This document shows, piece by piece, positions 30,227-35,561 of a DNA stretch of 35,561 nucleotides; within the stretch, counting starts at the first letter, position 1; each line of letters starts with the position of its first letter. A program made the position numbers and the translations under genes. Below the pieces are notes generated by a model. The model had not been told where the DNA came from and did not search any database. It saw nothing but the letters and a program-made list of their open reading frames with translations. The DNA lies in assembly GCA_002793885.1 (NCBI GenBank), contig PFEG01000041.1, positions 1 through 35,561 of the forward strand. Direction: 5' to 3'. Source of the stretch: Candidatus Saccharibacteria bacterium CG10_big_fil_rev_8_21_14_0_10_47_8 (GTDB taxonomy: Bacteria; Patescibacteriota; Saccharimonadia; Saccharimonadales; UBA10212).

Positions 30227-30478
30227 ATGTCTAAGATAACAATTTATAGTACTGCGACTTGCGCCTATTGCAAGATGCTTAAAGGCTATCTGCAAAGCAA
30301 AGATATTGCCTACGAGGAAAAGCACGTTGACCAGGACCAGTCTCTGGCAATGGAAATGTATGAAAAAAGCGGGCAGATGGGTGTGCCATTCACTGTCATA
30401 GAGAAAGAGGACGGCAGCGAAGAAAAGATCCTCGGCTTTGACAGGCAAAGGGTTGATAGCGTATTAGGACTCGCCTAA
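30227..30478 (+). CDS. Glutaredoxin / NrdH-like redoxin
   Basis: An 83-aa thioredoxin-fold redoxin with CAYC at residues 12-15 (TIYSTATCAYCKMLKGYL), cis-Pro in MGVPFTVIEKEDG, and a C-terminal LGFDRQRVDSVLGL. It is cytoplasmic and reduces protein disulfides, fed by NADPH through a reductase or glutathione-like thiol. It lies between the regulator and a DUF427 gene and is preceded by a strong AAGGAGG. Confidence 0.92.
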   Translation: MSKITIYSTATCAYCKMLKGYLQSKDIAYEEKHVDQDQSLAMEMYEKSGQMGVPFTVIEKEDGSEEKILGFDRQRVDSVLGLA

Positions 30479-30483
30479 AGCCT

Positions 30484-30780
30484 ATGAAAGCGCTCTGGAA
30501 GAATAAAACGATTGCCGAGAGTGACGACACCATAACGATAGAAGGTAATATTTACTTCCCGCCGCATTCGGTAAATCACAACTTCTTAGAGAAAAGCGGG
30601 TTTCACACACTCTGCTATTGGAAGGGTTTGGCCAGCTATTACCATGTCAGCGACAACAAGAACCGCGATAAAAATATTGCCTGGTATTACCCTCGTCCGA
30701 CCTGGCTGTCGAAGAAAATAATGGGGAAAGACTTTTCTAACTATGTAGCCTTTGACGGACGGATGAAAGTAACCTCATGA
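30484..30780 (+). CDS. DUF427 domain protein, first copy
   Basis: A 98-aa DUF427 protein. ALWKNKTIAES, IEGNIYFPP, HTLCYWKGLASYYHV, AWYYPRPTW and NYVAFDGRMKV give the family's characteristic order, including the CxWKG/AxYY segment. The biochemical role of DUF427 is not known. A paralogue (32902-33204) stands at the other end of the same operon. It begins 5 nt after the glutaredoxin stop. Confidence 0.88.
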   Translation: MKALWKNKTIAESDDTITIEGNIYFPPHSVNHNFLEKSGFHTLCYWKGLASYYHVSDNKNRDKNIAWYYPRPTWLSKKIMGKDFSNYVAFDGRMKVTS

Positions 30781-30790
30781 GGAGTATACA

Positions 30791-31255
30791 GTGAAGAGAC
30801 GGACTATTTTCCTTATCCTAATAGTGATCTTTATTGCTTTAGGCACAGCGCTGCTGGCTGTGGCGAATATTGATGATAAGCAGAATACACAAGACGTAAA
30901 AGTAATAAACGAGGCCGCGTCAAATAATGGCGCCGTCGGTTCTTCTGCCGCTTATAGAGCTTATTCACCAGAAGCAGTTGCCTCAGCCTCGGCGCAGGAT
31001 AAGATAGTACTCTTCTTCCATGCCAGCTGGTGCCCTACCTGCCATGTACTTGATAAGGACATTACAGACAACTCAGATAAGATCCCAGCTAATGTACGCA
31101 TCCTGAAAGCAGACTTTGACAACGAAACCGAACTTAAAAAGAAGTATGGAGTCAGGCTCCAGCATACCCTTGTCCAAGTCGATAAAAATGGCCAAAAGAT
31201 TGCTTTATGGAGCCAGAGCCCAAGCTTATCTGATGTATTAAACGAGTTGCAGTAA
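30791..31255 (+). CDS. Membrane-anchored thioredoxin-like protein
   Basis: A 154-aa protein with an N-terminal membrane anchor (FLILIVIFIALGTALLAVA) and a linker to about residue 60. A thioredoxin domain follows, with CPTC at 81-84 in FFHASWCPTCHVLDKDI and the strand VRILKADFD. The usual cis-proline before the active-site loop is His125 (VRLQHTLVQVD), which some extracytoplasmic members share. It is expected to accept electrons from the CcdA protein encoded next, outside the membrane. It starts with GTG after GGAG and ends 1 nt before the ccdA start. Confidence 0.9.
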   Translation: MKRRTIFLILIVIFIALGTALLAVANIDDKQNTQDVKVINEAASNNGAVGSSAAYRAYSPEAVASASAQDKIVLFFHASWCPTCHVLDKDITDNSDKIPANVRILKADFDNETELKKKYGVRLQHTLVQVDKNGQKIALWSQSPSLSDVLNELQ

Positions 31256-31256
31256 C

Positions 31257-32888
31257 ATGGAACTAGTTATCCTTTCATTGCTGGCTGGCGTGTTGACGGT
31301 CCTGTCGCCGTGCGTACTGCCTTTGCTGCCTGTTGTATTGGCAGGTTCGGCGGCTGAAAAGAGTAAACGCGCGCCACTCATAATTATTGGCAGCCTCGCT
31401 ATATCAGTTATAGCCTTTACGCTGCTCATTAGAGGTAGCACATTGTTGCTTGGCGTGCCGAGTAGCGTATGGTTGATTGTGTCTGGAGCGCTGGTAACTT
31501 TCATCGGTATCACGCTGGTATTTCCGGCAGTATGGGAGTGGATGACCATAAAATTACATTTGCAGGATGAAGCCGGGCGCCTAACAGCGATATCCAGTAA
31601 AAGAGCTGGCAATACCCGTAATGTTTTACTTGGGCTCTCGCTTGGCCCGGTCTTTACAAGTTGTAGCCCAACCTACGGCTTGATACTGGCAACTGTGCTC
31701 CCGACAAGTTTTGCGGTCGGTACGATCAATCTTATAGCTTACAGCCTTGGCTTAAGCGCAGTTTTATTAGCTGTAGCTTACGGTGGGCAGCGTGTCACAA
31801 AACGTCTCGGATGGGCCATAGACCCGATGAGCAAGTTCAGGCGTGGGCTAGGTATATTTATTGTAATAGTTGGTTTACTTATTATGACTGGACTAATTAA
31901 AGACGCTGAGACTTGGCTGGTAGACCGCGGCCTGCTCGGCACTACTAAATTTGAACAGCGGCTACTTGACTCCGACAGCGATACCAAAAATAAAGCCAGT
32001 AAAGATGTACCGGATTTCTTGCTTAAGTCTTTTCCTAAAACAGACTGGTCAAAAGCAGATCCGACGATCAGCAAAGCCTTGAGTGGTGGCCCAGGTAAAG
32101 ACGGCATTCCCGCCATAGATGAACCCAAATTCGAACCAATTGGTAATTTCAAGCATTCGGATAGCGTACAAGCGATCGTTATTGAGGATAAAGACACGGT
32201 CAGAGTCTACCCGTATAACATTCTAACTTGGCATGAAATCGTCAACGATACAGTAAATGGCAAACCTCTCGCTATCACTTTCTGCCCACTATGCGGCAGC
32301 GCCATTGTTTACAATCGAACTCTGCCAGATGGTGTCAGCACCTTTGGCGTCAGCGGAGCATTGATTGAGAGCAATATGGTGATGTTTGACCGCGGCAGCG
32401 AAACACTCTGGCAACAAAGTACTGGTCAGGCGCTGGCCGGAAGGCACTTTGGCCAAAAACTTGAACTAGTTAAATTTCAACTGCTTACTGTGGGTGAAAT
32501 AAAGTCAAAATATTCAAATGCCCAGATTATGAGCGAGAACACCGGTCACAGCCGGGATTATGCACGAAATCCATATTCTGGTTACGAAGACAGTGACGAT
32601 TTCTTCTTCAGCCCGAGCGATACTGACAAGCGCTATCCGTCTAAATCTATATTTGTAGTATTTGATGTAGATGGCACTTCGGTAGCTGTTCCCTGGCTAG
32701 AACTAAAGAACGAGCAAGTCTACGATACACAAGTTAATGGGCAAACCATAAAGCTCAGCAAGAGCGATAACGAACTGACAATTACTAAGTCCGACGGGGC
32801 AGAAATACCGTTTTATTTTGAAATGTGGTTCTCGTGGGCTGTTCAGTATCAGGACAAGGGAGTCGTGTTTGATCCAACTAAACAATAA
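31257..32888 (+). CDS. CcdA-type electron transporter fused to DUF3179
   Basis: A 543-aa fusion. Residues 1-225 are a six-helix CcdA/DsbD transmembrane domain with the two cysteines in LSPCVLPLLPVVL (Cys19) and TSCSPTYGLILA (Cys136), which shuttle electrons across the membrane. After a charged linker (about 226-285) comes a DUF3179 domain: YPYNILTWHEIVND, TFCPLCGSAIVYNR (Cys343, Cys346), GALIESNMVMFDRGSETLWQQSTGQAL, and the C-terminal FEMWFSWAVQ. DUF3179 is of unknown function and has a CxxC of its own that could be reduced by the CcdA half. It follows the thioredoxin gene by 1 nt. Confidence 0.9.
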   Translation: MELVILSLLAGVLTVLSPCVLPLLPVVLAGSAAEKSKRAPLIIIGSLAISVIAFTLLIRGSTLLLGVPSSVWLIVSGALVTFIGITLVFPAVWEWMTIKLHLQDEAGRLTAISSKRAGNTRNVLLGLSLGPVFTSCSPTYGLILATVLPTSFAVGTINLIAYSLGLSAVLLAVAYGGQRVTKRLGWAIDPMSKFRRGLGIFIVIVGLLIMTGLIKDAETWLVDRGLLGTTKFEQRLLDSDSDTKNKASKDVPDFLLKSFPKTDWSKADPTISKALSGGPGKDGIPAIDEPKFEPIGNFKHSDSVQAIVIEDKDTVRVYPYNILTWHEIVNDTVNGKPLAITFCPLCGSAIVYNRTLPDGVSTFGVSGALIESNMVMFDRGSETLWQQSTGQALAGRHFGQKLELVKFQLLTVGEIKSKYSNAQIMSENTGHSRDYARNPYSGYEDSDDFFFSPSDTDKRYPSKSIFVVFDVDGTSVAVPWLELKNEQVYDTQVNGQTIKLSKSDNELTITKSDGAEIPFYFEMWFSWAVQYQDKGVVFDPTKQ

Positions 32889-32901
32889 TAAGGAGTAAGA
32901 T

Positions 32902-33204
32902 ATGCAAGCAATTTGGAATAACAAAGTAATCGCCGAGGCAGACAAAAAAGACCTGATATATATTGAAGGTAACTGGTACTTTCCACCCGACGCAATTAAA
33001 AAAGAATTCCTCAAGCCTACGGATAAACACACCACCTGCTTCTGGAAGGGTCTGGCCAGCTATTACCAAGTCGACGTAGATGGCGAAGTTAATGAAGACG
33101 GAGCCTGGTACTACCCCGATCCTACGCCCAGTGCTATTGATAAAGTTAAGAAAGATTTCACGGATTATGTTGCCTTTTGGCACGGCGTGGAAGTTAAAGA
33201 GTAG
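32902..33204 (+). CDS. DUF427 domain protein, second copy
   Basis: A 100-aa paralogue of the 30484 gene: AIWNNKVIAEA, IEGNWYFPPDAI, HTTCFWKGLASYYQVDVDG, AWYYPDPTP and DYVAFWHGVEV. This copy keeps FWHGV near the end, where the first has FDGRM. It starts after AAGGAG and lies between the CcdA-DUF3179 gene and zwf-gnd. Retention of two related but diverged copies in one operon suggests separate tasks or a complex. Confidence 0.88.
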   Translation: MQAIWNNKVIAEADKKDLIYIEGNWYFPPDAIKKEFLKPTDKHTTCFWKGLASYYQVDVDGEVNEDGAWYYPDPTPSAIDKVKKDFTDYVAFWHGVEVKE

Positions 33205-33213
33205 ACTATAAAT

Positions 33214-35550
33214 ATGAACACAAAGATTGATGCCGAACATAACATTCCTACGATATTGGTTGTATTCGGTGCAACTGGCGATCTGATGGCGCGCAAGCTG
33301 GCACCAGCATTGTTAAAACTATATGAGCGGAATCTCTGCCCTGATAAGTTCGCAGTCGTAGGCTTTGCCAGGCGCGACTTGGGTGACGAAGGCTTTCGCG
33401 CCCATGTAGATAAAACCCTGAGGGCGTACCCTGCTAAGCCAGGAACATACGATAAATTTCAGCAAATTCTAAACTACCTTCGTGGTGATTTTAACGAAGC
33501 AGATGCCTATAAAAAGCTTAGCCAAAAGCTAAAGTCTATTGACGACCAGTGGGGCGTCTGTACCAATAAGCTGTTTTATCTGGCTGTGCCACCGGAGAAT
33601 TACGAATCAATCTTTACGAATTTAGCTAAATCAGGACTAACTGAGCCATGCGGAGGCGATGACGGTTGGACCAGAGTTTTAGTTGAAAAACCCTTCGGCA
33701 AGGACCTTGACCAGGCAATCAAGCTAGATAAGCTGCTCGGAACATTGTTCGAGGAAGAGCAAATCTATCGGATCGATCATTACCTGGCAAAAGAGGCCAT
33801 TCAGAACATCCTGGCCTTCCGATTCGCTAATAATTTCCTTGAAGCATCATGGGATAGTAGTGGCATTGAGAAAATTGAGATCAAATTGCTGGAAGCTATT
33901 GATATTGAAGGCCGTGGCGGGTTTTATGACAGCGTCGGCGCACTGCTGGATGTAGGCCAAAATCACCTTCTGCAAATGCTAGCGCTGGTGACAATGGATA
34001 ATCCTATTGATTTAACGTCTGATCATATCCGTGACAAGCGAGCGGAGATTATCGAATCTATTGAGCCTATCAAAGACCCATTGGCCAACACTTCCCGGGC
34101 TCAATATGCGGGATATACTTCTGAAGACAACGTTGATTCTAACTCTGTCACGGAAACGTATTTTAAAATCCAAACTAGCCTTAAGCACCCCTCGTGGCAA
34201 GGCGTCCCGATCATACTGGAAGCTGGTAAAAAGTTGCCTAAAGCCGACAAGCAGATAATCATCACCTATCGGCATCCTTCGCCTTGTCTCTGCCCGGGTG
34301 ATGTTCATTACAAGAATCAGCTGTACGTCCACATTCAGCCCGATCCGGGCATCGCGATTAGGTTCTGGTCAAGGAAGCCAGGAACCAAGGATGAGCTGGA
34401 GGAGCAGTGGTTAAAATTTGATTACCCTCTGGGCGAGACGGCTCGCTACACAGAAGAGTATACCCAGTTACTACTTGACGCCATTGCTGGCGATCAAACC
34501 TTGTTTGTCTCCAGCCGCGAAACCATGGCCAGTTGGCGTTTTATTGACCCAATTGAACGGTCCTGGCGAGCTAGCGCCGAGAACCTGTTGCGCTATTCCA
34601 GCGACAAGCCTTTGCCGGACGTACAGCCGGAACACTCAACTCTAGATATAAAGAAGGAGATCGGTGTCGTGGGCTTAGGCAAGATGGGCTATAACCTAGG
34701 CCTTCGACTTAGCGAAAAGGGCTGGAAGGTGCTGGGATTTGACACCAAGCCACCAACCCAAAACCAATTGCTCACAGTAGCTTCCTACCAGGAACTGGTT
34801 CGCAAACTGAGAGGACCACGACTGATTTGGCTAATGGTACCTTCAACTGTTGTTGACGATGCATTATTTGGCAAAGATGGATTGAGTGATATTTTGGAGC
34901 CGGGCGATATCATCATCGACGGTGGCAATTCTCACTATAAAGAATCGCAAAAAAGAGCCAAAAAATTGGCAACCAGTGGTATCGAGTTTATTGATGTCGG
35001 AGTTTCTGGCGGACCAAATGGTGCCAGAACCGGCGCATCGCTAATGATTGGTGGAAAACAAGAATTGTTTGAACAGTGGGAGCCGCTATTTGCTGATTTA
35101 AGCGTTGAAAATGGCTACAAATTCTTCGCGGGATCGGGTGCCGGTCATTTCGTTAAAATGATCCATAATGGGATAGAGTACGGCATGATGCAGGCCATCG
35201 CTGAGGGATTTACAGTGCTTAAAACAGCCAAGTTTGACCTCAAATTGGTGGATATTGCTAGTATCTACAACCACGGCAGTGTAATTGAATCCCGCTTGAT
35301 AGCCTGGCTGGAACAAGCATTCAGAGTTCATGGGGAAGGACTCGACACGGTCAGCGGCAGTGTTGGCCATACTGGCGAAGGTGAATGGACTATAGGGGCC
35401 GCCAAGCAATTTGGTATCAAAGCTAAATTCATAGAAGAAGCTCTAAATTTCCGCAAGGCCTCTGAATCTAATCCTAGTTACACCGGACAGATACTTTCGG
35501 CTATGCGTGAGCAGTTCGGAGGCCATACGGTTAAAGTGAGCAAAAAATAA
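33214..35550 (+). CDS. Glucose-6-phosphate dehydrogenase / 6-phosphogluconate dehydrogenase fusion
   Basis: A 778-aa fusion. Residues 1-475 are G6PD (Zwf): Rossmann GATGDLMARKLAPALL (19-34), VLVEKPFGKDL, the catalytic RIDHYLAKE (186-194) and GLQ-type C-terminal parts. After a short linker, residues 483-778 are 6PGD (Gnd): IGVVGLGKMGYNLGLRL, IIDGGNSHYKES (about 567-578), VSGGPNGARTGASLMIGG, FVKMIHNGIEYGMMQ with the catalytic Lys near 648, and EGEWTIGAA. Both halves form NADPH. Phosphogluconolactonase is not in the window. The gene ends the redox operon, 9 nt after DUF427, which suggests it supplies reducing power to it. Confidence 0.95.
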   Translation: MNTKIDAEHNIPTILVVFGATGDLMARKLAPALLKLYERNLCPDKFAVVGFARRDLGDEGFRAHVDKTLRAYPAKPGTYDKFQQILNYLRGDFNEADAYKKLSQKLKSIDDQWGVCTNKLFYLAVPPENYESIFTNLAKSGLTEPCGGDDGWTRVLVEKPFGKDLDQAIKLDKLLGTLFEEEQIYRIDHYLAKEAIQNILAFRFANNFLEASWDSSGIEKIEIKLLEAIDIEGRGGFYDSVGALLDVGQNHLLQMLALVTMDNPIDLTSDHIRDKRAEIIESIEPIKDPLANTSRAQYAGYTSEDNVDSNSVTETYFKIQTSLKHPSWQGVPIILEAGKKLPKADKQIIITYRHPSPCLCPGDVHYKNQLYVHIQPDPGIAIRFWSRKPGTKDELEEQWLKFDYPLGETARYTEEYTQLLLDAIAGDQTLFVSSRETMASWRFIDPIERSWRASAENLLRYSSDKPLPDVQPEHSTLDIKKEIGVVGLGKMGYNLGLRLSEKGWKVLGFDTKPPTQNQLLTVASYQELVRKLRGPRLIWLMVPSTVVDDALFGKDGLSDILEPGDIIIDGGNSHYKESQKRAKKLATSGIEFIDVGVSGGPNGARTGASLMIGGKQELFEQWEPLFADLSVENGYKFFAGSGAGHFVKMIHNGIEYGMMQAIAEGFTVLKTAKFDLKLVDIASIYNHGSVIESRLIAWLEQAFRVHGEGLDTVSGSVGHTGEGEWTIGAAKQFGIKAKFIEEALNFRKASESNPSYTGQILSAMREQFGGHTVKVSKK

Positions 35551-35561
35551 TGAATACTATA

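Noticed and set aside
1..35561. UGA recoded as glycine, as in some CPR phyla
   Set aside because: TGA ends several genes at natural family lengths, including dsbA, the SAM enzyme and the first DUF427.
1..35561. CRISPR array, insertion-sequence transposase, integrase or rRNA
   Set aside because: No regularly spaced repeats, no DDE or tyrosine-recombinase motifs and no rRNA-like sequence were seen.

Overview
The window reads as a chromosomal segment of a Patescibacteria (CPR) genome, most likely Candidatus Saccharibacteria (TM7) or a close relative. This is inferred from gene content and protein peculiarities, not from a marker tree. DnaX and RecR have lost their zinc sites, SecE and ribosomal protein L1 carry long basic or charged N-terminal extensions, and genes are tightly packed. 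TGA is used as an ordinary stop codon, so there is no sign of the UGA recoding seen in Gracilibacteria and Absconditabacteria.

Layout. (1) 1-7.6 kb: tyrS with a coupled unknown gene, an alpha/beta hydrolase, a SAM hydroxide adenosyltransferase, a divergent NDK-like protein, a low-GC SRA-like/HNH endonuclease, a P-loop kinase, a YgjP-type metalloprotease and a soluble PAS histidine kinase. (2) 7.6-14.8 kb: the secE-nusG-rplK-rplA and rplJ-rplL block. It is interrupted by a small unknown gene, dcd, a thymidylate kinase fused to a ThyX-like domain, a 134-bp MITE-like palindrome flanked by a 9-bp direct repeat, and an L10 leader with an attenuator. (3) 14.9-23.2 kb: a conserved unknown protein, a strongly folded RNA candidate, dnaX, dnaB, a polytopic membrane protein, ybaB, recR, a DHH phosphoesterase and cysS. 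(4) 23.2-27.7 kb, minus strand: alpha/beta hydrolase, two GT4 glycosyltransferases and an AI-2E family permease. (5) 27.8-28.5 kb: tRNA-Gln, an orphan tRNA 3' end that looks like an integration scar, a terminator and a DUF1905 gene.

(6) 28.6-35.55 kb is the most striking part, a compact thiol-redox island. It runs dsbA, a membrane protein with an intramembrane CxxC, arsR-type regulator, glutaredoxin, DUF427, membrane-anchored thioredoxin, a CcdA-DUF3179 fusion, a second DUF427, and a Zwf-Gnd fusion covering the two NADPH-forming steps of the oxidative pentose phosphate pathway. The dsbA and arsR promoters share an identical 19-bp inverted-repeat site placed the same way relative to -35 and -10 boxes. 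This suggests one ArsR-family regulon that couples extracytoplasmic disulfide chemistry to NADPH supply.

Across the window several genes without a Shine-Dalgarno sequence have a -10-like hexamer ending only 6-10 nt before the ATG, which suggests that leaderless mRNAs are common in this organism. Ribosomal and replication genes use ordinary AAGGAG-type sites.
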